A stretch of 64,000 bases of DNA from Alphaproteobacteria bacterium (GCA_017983635.1 JAGOBA010000008.1:62001-126000); one strand, 5' to 3'; shown: positions 1 through 8,250, numbered from the stretch's first letter. Numbers and translations: made by a program. Notes: generated by a model from the sequence alone, not told the origin.

Positions 1-206
1 GATCCCGTCACCAGGATTTCCTTGACGCCGGCCAGCGCATCGCAAACCTCGCCGAAAAACTCGTGTACCGCGCGCACGTCGCTGCCGTGCTGGCGCGTAT
101 AGTGGGTGTGATCCTTGACGGTCTGGGCCTTCACGTCCGTTCCGTTGAACTGCTGGATCTTCGCGTTGTGATGGTCGATCCAGAGGACCGCGTGGAATAG
201 TGTCAT
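1..206 (-). CDS. baeRF-type release-factor-like protein, copy 1 (3' end outside window)
   Basis: Reading from the ATG at 206 the frame stays open to base 1, so the C-terminal half lies outside the window. The product begins MTLFHAVLWIDHHNAKIQQF and is almost the same as the complete copy at 2454-2840; the DNA match begins at base 1 against base 2635 with a constant offset of 2634. Proteins of this type are often annotated 'translational machinery protein' or 'host attachment protein' and resemble the central domain of eRF1/Pelota (bacterial archaeo-eukaryotic release factor families). Their exact role is not established; ribosome rescue under stress is a proposal for the wider family. A Crp/Fnr-type palindrome lies 95 bp upstream (294-307). 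Family assignment rests on remembered sequence similarity. Confidence 0.75.
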   Translation of the reverse strand, partial: MTLFHAVLWIDHHNAKIQQFNGTDVKAQTVKDHTHYTRQHGSDVRAVHEFFGEVCDALAGVKEILVTG

Positions 207-519
207 GATCAAGCTCCTTCGCTGCGCACCGGTTCTGGGGTTGCGCGTTGCAACTCTTGGCCGCCACAGAACGCGCAACGCACAGCATCGGTCTTGATCT
301 AGGTCAGGCCACTAGGGCGCTCAAAAGGTGGCGTCGTATCTGCCTCCTCGTTGAACGGCCGCCCTGTCGTGCCCGTTTCTCCCCTGCCGGCTTTACCGGC
401 AGCTCCCGGGTGCAACCGGTGGGGGCGCTCTGACGATGCCGTGATGTGGGGCGACCTGGACCGAAACTCCCGTTCGGGCCTAGCATCACGCCGACCTTTG
501 AGGAACGGGTGGGTTTGCA
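207..519. other. Divergent intergenic region between baeRF copy 1 and the DUF885 peptidase
   Basis: About 310 bases without a convincing gene; short frames here lack coding character. It holds the leader of the baeRF gene, whose first 100 bases match the leader of the second copy, an FNR-like palindrome at 294-307, and a perfect 7-bp stem hairpin CTGCCGG-CTTTA-CCGGCAG at 384-402 of unknown role. GGAACGGG-like purines about 10 bases before 520 can serve as the ribosome binding site of the peptidase gene. Confidence 0.6.
294..307 (-). promoter_or_regulatory. FNR/DNR-type palindrome upstream of baeRF copy 1
   Basis: Plus-strand TTGATCTAGGTCAG; on the gene's strand CTGAC-CTAG-ATCAA, one base from the TTGAC-N4-ATCAA form. 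Its centre is 95 bp before the ATG at 206. The same element sits at the same relative place before the second copy (2915-2928), and a -10-like TTCTGT/CTCTAT follows both at the spacing of a class II Crp/Fnr promoter. Regulator identity is inferred. Confidence 0.5.
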
Positions 520-2361
520 ATGATCAGACGGACTTTGCGCGTATTTCTGTGGCTGCTCGCTATCGCAGTGGTCATTGGCGGCTATGCGGGCTACCGGCTT
601 GTGTGGGGCACACCCTTTACGATTACGCAGCTTGCCGACCGGCAGGCCATTTTCTTCTTATTGGATTCACCGGAACTGCTGACGTCGATCGGCCTCGTCG
701 ACGGCACGATGCTCGATTTCCACTCCGGCAAGTTCTCAGATTATGGCGTCGCCGAACGCGATCGCAATTTCGCCGTCGCCGAGCGAAACCTCGCCGAGCT
801 GAAAGCCTTCGACCGCGCGTCGCTGAGTCTTCAGGATCAAATCACATACGACGTCCTGCAGTTTCAGTACGCAAGCATACTTGACGACCGGAAGTTCGCT
901 TGGACCTCCTCAGGCGGCCTGTACGCGATCAGCCCCATGTGGGGCGGCCAGATCGGCGTCATCAATTTCATGATCCAAGGCCACACGATCAAGAACCGTC
1001 TGACTGCGGAAAACTACGTCAAACGAGTCGGCCTTATTGCCGAGCGGCTCGATAAGGTGACGGCGGAAGCCCAACGCCAGTACAAGCTCGGCGTCGTCCT
1101 GCCGGTATCCTTGCTCGATAAGTCACTGGCGATCATCAAAGATAACGTGGCGCCGAAACCGTCGGAGCATCCGCTTGTGCAGACGCTGGCCGAGAAGATC
1201 GACAAGGCGAAGCCGGCCGACATCGACGCGGACCTGAAGGCAAGTCTGATGAAACAGGCGGCAAGCTCGATCGAGTCGACGATGTATCCCGCCTACGCGC
1301 GGATGACGGCGGTGCTGGAAAGCATGCGCCCCGCGGCCGAGAAACAGAGCGACGGCGTCGACCGTCTGCCCGGCGGCGCGGCATACTACGCGCTCGCCTT
1401 GCGGCGCAACACAACGACGGACTACACGGCGGATCAGATCCATCAGTTGGGTCTGGATGAAGCGGCGCGGATCACACGCGAGATGGACGCGATCCTGGTC
1501 TCGCAAGGCTTGGCACAAGGCACCGTCGCCGAGCGAACCAAACAGCTCGGCGAAGACCCAAAATACTTATACGCCAACACCGACGAAGGCCGGGCGCAGA
1601 TCTTGGCGGAGTACGACCGTCTGTTGAAAGAAGTGCTGGCCGTGACGCCGCAATACTTCTCGACCATCCCATCCACAAAGCTCGAAGTCCGCCGCGATCC
1701 GCCGGCCTCCGAGAAAGGCGGCTCAGGCGCCCACTACAATGCCGCCGCACTCGATGGTTCCAGGCCCGGCGTGTTTTACGCGAACCTGCGCGACACGAAA
1801 GAAACGCCGAAGTGGTCGATGAAGACCCTCGCCTATCATGAGGGAATCCCCGGGCATCACTTCCAGATCGCTACTGCGCAAAACCTCAAGGGCCTGCCCT
1901 TCATCCGGCAACAGACGCTGTTCACGGCCTATGCCGAAGGCTGGGCGCTCTATGCCGAACGCCTCGCCAAGGAAATGGGAATGTACAATGACGACCCGCT
2001 CGGCGACCTGGGTCGCCTGCAGGCGGAGATCTTTCGCGCGGCGCGCTTGGTCGTCGACACCGGCATTCATGCCAAGGGGTGGTCGCGCGAACAAGCGATC
2101 GACTACATGGTCGGCGTCACTGGGATGACAGTCACGGACGTCACCACGGAGGTCGAACGTTACATGGCGCGCCCCGGACAGGCCTGCGCCTACAAAGTCG
2201 GCCAATTGAAGATTCTGGAGCTGCGCGAAAAGGCGCGCCAGGCGCTCGGCAACCGGTTCGATCCCAAGGCGTTCCACAGAGTCGTGCTCGAAAACGGCGC
2301 CGTTCCGCTGAGCGTCCTAGAGCGGCTCATCGACGACTGGATCGCAAGTGCGAAATCCTGA
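520..2361 (+). CDS. Membrane-anchored DUF885 family zinc metallopeptidase
   Basis: 613 residues. An N-terminal hydrophobic helix (about 5-25, WLLAIAVVIGGYAGY) should anchor the protein with its bulk in the periplasm. The DUF885 hallmark HEGIPGHH is at 440-447 and is followed by EGWALYAE at about 473-480; by family knowledge these give the zinc ligands and catalytic glutamate of an M32/M3-like gluzincin fold. Substrate is unknown, probably peptides. The ATG at 520 keeps the anchor and has purine-rich sequence upstream. It stands alone between two divergent or convergent baeRF copies, so an operon is unlikely. Length fits the family (about 580-620). Confidence 0.85.
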   Translation: MIRRTLRVFLWLLAIAVVIGGYAGYRLVWGTPFTITQLADRQAIFFLLDSPELLTSIGLVDGTMLDFHSGKFSDYGVAERDRNFAVAERNLAELKAFDRASLSLQDQITYDVLQFQYASILDDRKFAWTSSGGLYAISPMWGGQIGVINFMIQGHTIKNRLTAENYVKRVGLIAERLDKVTAEAQRQYKLGVVLPVSLLDKSLAIIKDNVAPKPSEHPLVQTLAEKIDKAKPADIDADLKASLMKQAASSIESTMYPAYARMTAVLESMRPAAEKQSDGVDRLPGGAAYYALALRRNTTTDYTADQIHQLGLDEAARITREMDAILVSQGLAQGTVAERTKQLGEDPKYLYANTDEGRAQILAEYDRLLKEVLAVTPQYFSTIPSTKLEVRRDPPASEKGGSGAHYNAAALDGSRPGVFYANLRDTKETPKWSMKTLAYHEGIPGHHFQIATAQNLKGLPFIRQQTLFTAYAEGWALYAERLAKEMGMYNDDPLGDLGRLQAEIFRAARLVVDTGIHAKGWSREQAIDYMVGVTGMTVTDVTTEVERYMARPGQACAYKVGQLKILELREKARQALGNRFDPKAFHRVVLENGAVPLSVLERLIDDWIASAKS

Positions 2362-2453
2362 CCCACAACGTTGACTTGCGGCGACTTCATGCCGGTTGGT
2401 GCGGCGGTCTTGAATTGAGTGAACTGTCACCGCAATTCCGGCAACAGGGCGTA

Positions 2454-2840
2454 CTATCCGCCGGCCGCCGACTTTGGCGGGGGCATGCGGTCGGTCTTGT
2501 CGAAGAACTTGCGGCCCAGTGCCACCAGCTGTCCGTCGCTGAGGTGATCAACGGTCTCCCAACCCGCGATTTGGGGTGCTAGCGCCGCGCGGTGCTTTTC
2601 CACGTAGTGCCTGAAGTCTGCCTGCGACTGGCGCGATCCCGTCACCAGAATCTCTTTCACGTCGGCCAGCGCGTCGCAAACCTCGGCATAGAATTCATGC
2701 ACCGCGCGCACATCGCTGCCGTGCTGGCGCGTGTAATGGGTGTGATCCTTAACGGTCTGCGCCTTCACGTCGGTTGCGTTGAACTGCTGGATTTTCGCGT
2801 TGTGATGGTCGATCCAGAGGACCGCGTGGAAAAGCGTCAT
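2454..2840 (-). CDS. baeRF-type release-factor-like protein, copy 2
   Basis: 128 residues from the ATG at 2840; an upstream ATG in frame at 2888 would add 16 residues with no counterpart in copy 1, so I reject it. Sequence runs from MTLFHAVLWIDHHNAKIQQF to a C-terminal section with ETVDHLSDGQLVALGRKFFD, a pattern seen in alphaproteobacterial 'translational machinery' proteins related to the eRF1 middle domain (baeRF). There is no signal peptide, so it should be cytosolic. It is a recent duplicate of the partial gene at 1-206. An FNR-like palindrome lies 82 bp before the start. It converges on the DUF885 gene. Function is inferred by family only. Confidence 0.75.
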   Translation of the reverse strand: MTLFHAVLWIDHHNAKIQQFNATDVKAQTVKDHTHYTRQHGSDVRAVHEFYAEVCDALADVKEILVTGSRQSQADFRHYVEKHRAALAPQIAGWETVDHLSDGQLVALGRKFFDKTDRMPPPKSAAGG

Positions 2841-2914
2841 AACCAGTCTCCTCACCTTGCGCAGGGGCCTGCAGCTCTTAGCCACCATAGAGCGCGCAAA
2901 TGCCGGGATCGGCT

Positions 2915-2928
2915 TTGATCTAAGTCAG
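2915..2928 (-). promoter_or_regulatory. FNR/DNR-type palindrome upstream of baeRF copy 2
   Basis: Plus-strand TTGATCTAAGTCAG. Read on the gene's strand it is CTGAC-TTAG-ATCAA, with a CTCTAT -10 candidate about 30 bases downstream of the centre. Conserved with the site at 294-307, which argues for function because the surrounding leader has diverged more. Confidence 0.5.
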
Positions 2929-2951
2929 GTCTTCGCCGACGCGGATCGCGT

Positions 2952-3821
2952 CTACGTTGTGTTTTCGACGACAACCTGTTTGCCGCGGATCGCCAAGATC
3001 CCCACGCCGAGGAAAGCGACAGCGGCGCCGAGGACGATGCGGGTGGTCATGGGCTCGCCGAGGATGGCGATACCGAAGACGACGCCCAAGATCGGCGAGA
3101 GCAGCGAGAGCGGCGCGATGAGGGAGACTTCGTAGCGCTGCAGCAGATAGTAATAGCCGTTGTGGCCGACGAGGCTGGCGCCGAAGGCGGTGAAGAGGAG
3201 CGCGCCCCAGCCGAGGGCGCTCGAACTCTCGATCGCTTGAAGCTGACCGGTCTCGAAGATCAGACTTGCCAGCAAAAGCAGCGGCGCGGTGGTGGCGGCC
3301 GTCCAGGACTGCAGTTGGAAGACGCCGACATTCGTGAGCTTGCGCATGAAGATCGCGGCAATGGCGCCGGAGAAGGCCGCGGCCGCGCCGAAGAGCACAC
3401 CGGTCAGCGAGTCGAACACGTGCGGGTCGAAGCTCACGATGATGACGCCCATGAACGTCATGGCGATACCGAACCAGCGGCGCCACTTCACCGTCTCGCC
3501 CAAGAAGACGATCGAGAGGATGGTCGCGAAGGGGACGTTGAGTTGCACGATCACGGCCATGACGGAGGCCGCGGTGAGCGCCACGCCGATGAACATCAGG
3601 CCGAAGTGGAGAGCGCCGTTGAACATTGCGATCACGAAGATGTCGCGCATGCGGCCCGGCGCGACCTTCAAGAACGGAACAAGGACCACAAACAGCACGG
3701 CGAAACGCAGGCCGGAGAACAGGAGCGGCGGCATTTGCCCCACGCCCACTTTTGCGGCGACGAAATTGAAACCCCAGATCGTGCAGATCAGGAGCATGAA
3801 AAGAAGGTGCTGTGGCGCCAT
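2952..3821 (-). CDS. EamA/DMT-family transporter
   Basis: 289 residues from the ATG at 3821 (MAPQHLLFMLLICTIWGFNF). The frame is open upstream to 3935, but those extra 38 residues are polar and would displace the first membrane helix from the N-terminus. The protein is built of about ten hydrophobic helices in two related halves, the EamA repeat of drug/metabolite transporters; the first helix carries the usual TIWGFNFVAAK signature. It acts in the inner membrane as an exporter of small metabolites; substrate cannot be told. It is monocistronic and divergent from the small gene at 3959. Confidence 0.85.
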   Translation of the reverse strand: MAPQHLLFMLLICTIWGFNFVAAKVGVGQMPPLLFSGLRFAVLFVVLVPFLKVAPGRMRDIFVIAMFNGALHFGLMFIGVALTAASVMAVIVQLNVPFATILSIVFLGETVKWRRWFGIAMTFMGVIIVSFDPHVFDSLTGVLFGAAAAFSGAIAAIFMRKLTNVGVFQLQSWTAATTAPLLLLASLIFETGQLQAIESSSALGWGALLFTAFGASLVGHNGYYYLLQRYEVSLIAPLSLLSPILGVVFGIAILGEPMTTRIVLGAAVAFLGVGILAIRGKQVVVENTT

Positions 3822-3958
3822 TGCGCGGGCTGAATTTCTGGGTTTTCGTGAATTGCGGTCTTGCGGAGAAAAGCGGATTGGCGGCAATTGTGCCAGTGCC
3901 TTTCGCGCAATGCTGGTATGCTCCGGCACTCTCAAGGTGAATCAGTGAGGATACGACC

Positions 3959-4213
3959 ATGCCTAAAGCGCCGATGATCCGTGTGCGGCTGAGCGACGAC
4001 ACGTCGCTCGACCTGCCCGAGAACGAGGTCGTGCAGGTCGTCACCGCGGGGCCGAGCGACCAAGCCGGCGAAGGGTTCGTGCGGCTGAACCCGAACGACA
4101 AAAAGCCGTCCTTCGGCAAAATGGCCAAGGTGCGCGCGGCGGCGCTGGTGCAGGGCCAGCACATCGTGACCTATCGCGGGATCTTGCAGATCGAGGGTGC
4201 GAAGCGGGTGTAG
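3959..4213 (+). CDS. Small conserved-looking hypothetical protein
   Basis: 84 residues, MPKAPMIRVRLSDDTSLDLP to QIEGAKRV. GAGG lies about 9 bases before the ATG. It is soluble with no signal peptide or helix-turn-helix, and is rich in beta-prone stretches (IRVRLSDDTSLDLP, HIVTYRGILQIEG), suggesting a small beta-sheet fold. I do not recognise the family. It is divergent from the DMT transporter and is followed directly by the inverted-repeat element at 4244-4460. Confidence 0.6.
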   Translation: MPKAPMIRVRLSDDTSLDLPENEVVQVVTAGPSDQAGEGFVRLNPNDKKPSFGKMAKVRAAALVQGQHIVTYRGILQIEGAKRV

Positions 4214-4243
4214 GTTTTCGCTGGTTGTGCGGTGGAAATTTCG

Positions 4244-4460
4244 TTTTTCACCACCAAGGGCACCAAGAAGCACCACGGCTCACCAAGAAGAAAGAAAATC
4301 GCACACAATGAAACAATGACACAATGGGTGCCTCATCCGCGCGCGCTGCGCGCAGCTGGACGATTGAATGGCGCTTCGCGCCGAAAGAGGTGCTCCCCAT
4401 TGTGTCATTGTTTCATTGTGTGAGTTCGTTTTCTTCTTGGTGTCCTTGGTAGTGAAAGTC
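4244..4460. repeat. Long inverted-repeat element (27-bp perfect arms plus CACCAAG outer arms)
   Basis: The inner arms are perfect complements: 4302-4328 (CACACAATGAAACAATGACA...) and 4396-4422. Outer arms also pair imperfectly: TTTCACCACCAAGGGCACCA at 4247-4266 against a complement ending near 4458; the left outer arm carries an internal repeat of CACCAAGAAG. The 67-bp middle contains GC-rich palindromes (GCGCGCTGCGCGC, GCGCTTCGCGCC). The element fills the space between two convergent genes and ends 1 bp before the monooxygenase stop codon, so its transcript would fold into a long hairpin that could end transcription from both sides. It resembles non-autonomous palindromic repeats and has no ORF of its own. 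Confidence 0.75.
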
Positions 4461-4461
4461 T

Positions 4462-5649
4462 CTAGCCGCCAGCGGTGACGTCGACGCCGTAGAGCCAGTC
4501 GTTGCGGGTGTGGACGATGGCGGGGGTGAGGCGGGCTGCGAGCCACATGGGGCCGTAGGTGGCGAGTTGCGCTGCGAGACCGCGCTTGTGATAGAGGCCC
4601 ATTTGACGGCGGGCGCCGTGCTGGGCGCGCGAGGTGCGTGGTTTGCGGGCGGCTTCGTAGGCTTTGAGTGCGGCGGGGACATCGGCGGCGCCTTTGAGGT
4701 GGCGCGCGAGAACCCAGGCGTCTTCGATGCTCATCACCGCGCCTTGGGCGAGGAATGGGAGCATCGGATGGCAGGCGTCGCCCAAGAGCGTGACGCGGCC
4801 CCGGCACCATTCTTCGAGCGGTTCGCGATCGAATAAGGCCCAGCGGTAGCAATTCGCGGCTTGCTCTATGATGCTCGTGATGGGTTTTGCAAAGCCTTGG
4901 AAGTCGGCGGCGAGATCGGCTTTGTGGCCAAGTTCCGTCCAGCTTTCGTTTTGCCAACCCTCGCGCTCGACGACGCCGACGAAGTTCACAAGTTCGCCGC
5001 GGCGCAAGTAGTACGTGACCGCGTGGCGGCCAGGGCCGACCCAGACGCAGGCGGTCGGCGGCACGAGGTTCGGCGGCAGACTTGCAGCTGGGACGACGAC
5101 ACGCCAGGCAACGTTGCCGGTGAAGCGCGCGGGCATGGCGCCCAGCATCTGCGTGCGAACGGCGGAGTGAATGCCGTCGGCGCCGATGGCGACGTCGCCC
5201 TGCGCGCGCGATCCGTCGGTGAAGGTGAACGTCACGCTGCGGGCGCTTTGCGTGTAGCCTTGCACGTCCTTGTCCATGTGCACGGCGTTGGGTGCGCGGG
5301 TGCGCAAGGCCTTGCTCAGGATCGACATCAGATCGGCGCGATGGACGTGATAGTACGGCGCGCCGAAGCGGCGGATGGCTTCCTCGCGCATCGGGATCGA
5401 AAAGATGCGTGCGCCGGACTTGCCATGGCGCATTTCCAGCGCCTCCGGCCGGAAAGCCAAAGCGTCGAGCGCGGACTTTAGGCCCAGGCGCTCCAACACC
5501 TTCACGCCGTTCGGGCTGATTTGGATGCCCGCGCCGACTTCGCCGAACACGCTCGTGCGTTCGTAGAGTTCGACGTCGATGCCGGCGTCGAGCAGTGAGA
5601 GCGCCGCTGTGACGCCGCCGATGCCGCCGCCGGCGATGAGTGCCTTCAT
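4462..5649 (-). CDS. FAD-dependent monooxygenase, salicylate-hydroxylase-like
   Basis: 395 residues, group A flavoprotein monooxygenase. Visible FAD/NAD(P)H motifs: GGGIGG at 7-12 followed by an acidic beta-strand end (ELYE), DG at 158-159 in ADGIHSAVR, and GDACHPM at 290-296. These enzymes hydroxylate aromatic rings using NAD(P)H and O2. Its ATG at 5649 overlaps the stop of the VOC gene by 4 bp (ATGA), so the two are translationally coupled and probably act on one aromatic substrate, which I cannot name. Closest type is salicylate or hydroxynicotinate hydroxylase. The stop abuts the inverted-repeat element. Confidence 0.85.
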   Translation of the reverse strand: MKALIAGGGIGGVTAALSLLDAGIDVELYERTSVFGEVGAGIQISPNGVKVLERLGLKSALDALAFRPEALEMRHGKSGARIFSIPMREEAIRRFGAPYYHVHRADLMSILSKALRTRAPNAVHMDKDVQGYTQSARSVTFTFTDGSRAQGDVAIGADGIHSAVRTQMLGAMPARFTGNVAWRVVVPAASLPPNLVPPTACVWVGPGRHAVTYYLRRGELVNFVGVVEREGWQNESWTELGHKADLAADFQGFAKPITSIIEQAANCYRWALFDREPLEEWCRGRVTLLGDACHPMLPFLAQGAVMSIEDAWVLARHLKGAADVPAALKAYEAARKPRTSRAQHGARRQMGLYHKRGLAAQLATYGPMWLAARLTPAIVHTRNDWLYGVDVTAGG

Positions 5650-6341
5650 TCAGCGGCCGCCACGCGGACCGGCGGTTCGGGGACGCTGAAGCGCTTCGTC
5701 ACCTCTTCGTCGGGCATCGCCAGCATGTGCTTGTAGACCTCGGGCGGATAGGCCTGGTGCGGCTTTGCGGGGTCCATCGGCGGTTGCTTCAGCTTGCCGC
5801 CTTCGCCCTTGTAGGCGGCGGGGCGTTTGAAGCGGGCGAGTTCTTCGTCCTTGATGCCGGCGAGGGCTTGCACTTCCGGATCGATCCAGGCACGCGCGTC
5901 GATCGCCGCGGCCGAGGTTGCGATCTCGAGCGAGAGGCCTTCGGGGCCGGCGAAATAAATCGACTTACACATGCCGTGATCGAGCGGGCCGATCACATTG
6001 ACGCCGCGCGATCGGATTCGATCGCGCATGTTCAGAAGCTCCGCGTCGCTGTCGACGTTGAAGGCCACGTGCTGCATCGTGCCGGGCGCGGACGGCAGGC
6101 CGGGATTGCCCGCATGGCTCACGCCGATTTGCGCTTTCGTCGCTTTGATTTTGTCGTTCTGCACGAAGGCGACGGAGGCGGTATCGTTCAGGCGCAGGAA
6201 ACCGTGCCAGGTGCCTTCAACACCGTGCATCCAATAGAGCGCGACAAGTTCCATGCCGAGAACGTCGGAGAAGAACTCGATCTGCGCCTTCATGTTGCCG
6301 GTCGAGATCGCGAGGTGGTGCAGTCCGTTGGCGCGGGTCAT
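5646..6341 (-). CDS. VOC-family protein (glyoxalase/extradiol dioxygenase fold)
   Basis: 231 residues from the ATG at 6341 (MTRANGLHHLAISTGNM); an upstream ATG at 6380 would add 13 residues before the first beta-strand of the fold. The pattern of two beta-alpha-beta-beta-beta modules is visible: HHLAIS...FFSDVLGMELV, then MQHVAFNV...FAGPEGLSLEIAT. Metal ligands of the family fit the histidines near residues 9 and about 115 and the glutamate in LSLEI. A long C-terminal tail after about 165 is not part of the VOC core and mentions proline-rich segments. It is translated just ahead of the monooxygenase. Could be a ring-cleavage or isomerase enzyme of the same pathway. Confidence 0.75.
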   Translation of the reverse strand: MTRANGLHHLAISTGNMKAQIEFFSDVLGMELVALYWMHGVEGTWHGFLRLNDTASVAFVQNDKIKATKAQIGVSHAGNPGLPSAPGTMQHVAFNVDSDAELLNMRDRIRSRGVNVIGPLDHGMCKSIYFAGPEGLSLEIATSAAAIDARAWIDPEVQALAGIKDEELARFKRPAAYKGEGGKLKQPPMDPAKPHQAYPPEVYKHMLAMPDEEVTKRFSVPEPPVRVAAAE

Positions 6342-6416
6342 AAGGTATCGCTCCACTTGTGTCGCGGGGCATTCATACATGGCGGCGGCACCGAAGAAAA
6401 TGCACCGGCACAGAGG

Positions 6417-7511
6417 TTATGCCGACTGACCGAACTCTTTGCGATAGCGCGGGATGAAGAGTTGCTTGCCCTTGACGGCGGAGGTGAGGAATGGGCCCAC
6501 GACCATGCCTTTCTTCGTGACCGGCAGGACGCTGGCGCCTTTTTTGGCGCCCAGCGGAATGAGGATCGCCGGCGTCGGCCAAGGTGTATAGGGGGCCAAC
6601 GACTCCAGCTTCTTGCCGGCAAGCAGCGCCTTGATCGCCTTGGCGAGCCAGGGCTCCTGGCGGGTGATGGCGACGATCGTCATGGCATCGCCAGCTGCGG
6701 CCGCATCGCCGAGGGCGAATAGCGTGGCGCTTGCGGTTGGACGAAGCCACGCGTCGACTTTGGCGCGGCCGAGCGTGTCGCGTGTTACGCCGGGGACCAC
6801 CGCCAAGAGATCGGTCACCGGCTTCGCACCGATCACGGGGAAGATTAGATCGGCGTCGATCGGATCGCCCGAAGTCATGTCGAGGCGGCCCGCGAACGGC
6901 GCATGGGTTTGCTTCAACGTACGAGCTGACGTGGCGAGGCGGTGGGTGACGCCCATGGCGGTGAGTTGCGCTGCGAGTTTGCGGCCCAGGTTTTCGGGAT
7001 AACCGGGAAACAGAGTCGGCGTAGAGGAAATCAGGGTGATCTTCTTTCCCCGCATGCCGGTTGCGATTTCACCGGCGAGTTCTGTGCCGACGGCGCCGGC
7101 GCCCACGATTGCGATCGATTTGGCCTGGCGCAGTTGCTCGTGGGTGGCGCGGCTTTCGGCGATGAGCGCCGCGACGGAGTCGGTTTGCGGTTTGAACGGG
7201 CTGGCGTAGCGCGAGCCTGTCGCCGCAACCACGATGTCGCCGTCGATGACATCGCCGTTCGAGAGTTTCACCGACCGGTCCGTGAGCGCCACGGCGCCGC
7301 CGCGCACGACCCTGCCCTTCTTCAAGAGCCGGTCGTAGGGGAGCGCGATCCGCTCCAGCAGCGCCGGTTCGACGACGCCGCGAATGCCCGCGACATTGTG
7401 GAAGAATTTCTCCCGCGCTTCGACCAGAACGACCTCAGCCGCCGTGTCGAGTGCGCGGGCAAGGGCGGTCCCGGCATAGCCGCCGCCGACGATCACGACG
7501 CGTTTCATCAT
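6417..7511 (-). CDS. NAD(P)/FAD-dependent oxidoreductase (NDH-2/AIF-like)
   Basis: 364 residues from the ATG at 7511; a second ATG directly follows and either may be used, with GGGG just upstream. Begins MMKRVVIVGGGYAGTALARA, an FAD Rossmann motif (GGGYAG), and has a second dinucleotide fold at AIVGAGAVGTELAGEIATG and the ATG-like VVAATGSRY of pyridine-nucleotide-disulphide oxidoreductases. No redox-active CxxxxC pair is seen, which points to the NDH-2/AIF/FSP1 branch, likely a quinone or small-molecule reductase. It is transcribed divergently from a TetR regulator, with twin operators between them beginning 10 bp from this start codon, so it is the likely regulated target. Confidence 0.8.
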   Translation of the reverse strand: MMKRVVIVGGGYAGTALARALDTAAEVVLVEAREKFFHNVAGIRGVVEPALLERIALPYDRLLKKGRVVRGGAVALTDRSVKLSNGDVIDGDIVVAATGSRYASPFKPQTDSVAALIAESRATHEQLRQAKSIAIVGAGAVGTELAGEIATGMRGKKITLISSTPTLFPGYPENLGRKLAAQLTAMGVTHRLATSARTLKQTHAPFAGRLDMTSGDPIDADLIFPVIGAKPVTDLLAVVPGVTRDTLGRAKVDAWLRPTASATLFALGDAAAAGDAMTIVAITRQEPWLAKAIKALLAGKKLESLAPYTPWPTPAILIPLGAKKGASVLPVTKKGMVVGPFLTSAVKGKQLFIPRYRKEFGQSA

Positions 7512-7521
7512 TGACCCCGGT

Positions 7522-7562
7522 ACTTTCCAAATGGACAGTCTAGACTTTCCAGATGGAAAGTC
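7522..7562. promoter_or_regulatory. Two tandem TetR-type operators
   Basis: Site A 7522-7539 ACTTTCCAAATGGACAGT and site B 7544-7561 ACTTTCCAGATGGAAAGT; B is a perfect palindrome of 7-bp arms (8 bp with the flanking G/C), A has one mismatch. Starts are 22 bp apart, about two turns of the helix. They lie between the divergent oxidoreductase and TetR genes, so the TetR protein probably represses both promoters. Confidence 0.75.
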
Positions 7563-7593
7563 AATAGAGTGCGACTCGGGAGGACCGAACGAC

Positions 7594-8250
7594 ATGGCGG
7601 CAAAGGCGCACGTCAAGGACCTGGGCGATGGGCGGCGGCGGATACTTGAGGCGGCGCTCGAAGAGTTCGCGACATTTGGCGTCGACGGGACGACGCTTAG
7701 GCAGGTCGCCGAACGGGCGGGCACCCAGCATCAACTCATCGTCTATCACTTCAAGTCGAAGGACGCCTTGTGGAAGGCCGTCGTTGCGGACATCTGCGTG
7801 ATTGGCCGCACGATGATGCTCACGCTTGAACGCGACGCCAAGGCGCTGGGGCCGGCCGCGGCCTTGCGCCAACTTGTGCGCGAAATGGTGCACTTGACCG
7901 CCAGGCAACCGCAACTTCATCGCATGCTGACGTTCGAGGGGCGTAGCGACAACGAAAGACTGCGCTGGTGGATTTTCGAGTACGTGCGGGATTTCTATGC
8001 CTTGTCGACGCGGTTGATTCGCGAGGCACAGAAGGCAGGCGTCGCGCGACCCGGCAACCCCGGGCGGCTACACTATGCGCTGATCGGGATCGCAACAACG
8101 AGCTTCGTGTTCGAGCCCGAATACCGCGCGATGACCAAGATCGACCCGTTCAGTCCGCGCGAGATCGAGGCTGTGACGGACCTGGCGTGCGATTTCTTGG
8201 GACTTCCGCCGCACGCCCCTGCGGATCAGCCGCGCCGCAGGCCCAGATAG
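7594..8250 (+). CDS. TetR/AcrR-family transcriptional regulator
   Basis: 218 residues from the ATG at 7594, preceded by GGGAGG at the right distance; an in-frame upstream ATG at 7531 lies inside the operator region and is rejected. The N-terminal helix-turn-helix covers about residues 12-58 (ILEAALEEFATFGVDGTTLR, then QLIVYHFKSKDALW). The C-terminal ligand domain has the WWIFEYVRDFY and FEPEYRAM features of CerR/YbiH-like TetR proteins (TetR_C_33 type). Likely controls the divergent oxidoreductase and itself. Its last 25 bp overlap the end of the convergent small membrane protein gene. Confidence 0.9.
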   Translation: MAAKAHVKDLGDGRRRILEAALEEFATFGVDGTTLRQVAERAGTQHQLIVYHFKSKDALWKAVVADICVIGRTMMLTLERDAKALGPAAALRQLVREMVHLTARQPQLHRMLTFEGRSDNERLRWWIFEYVRDFYALSTRLIREAQKAGVARPGNPGRLHYALIGIATTSFVFEPEYRAMTKIDPFSPREIEAVTDLACDFLGLPPHAPADQPRRRPR

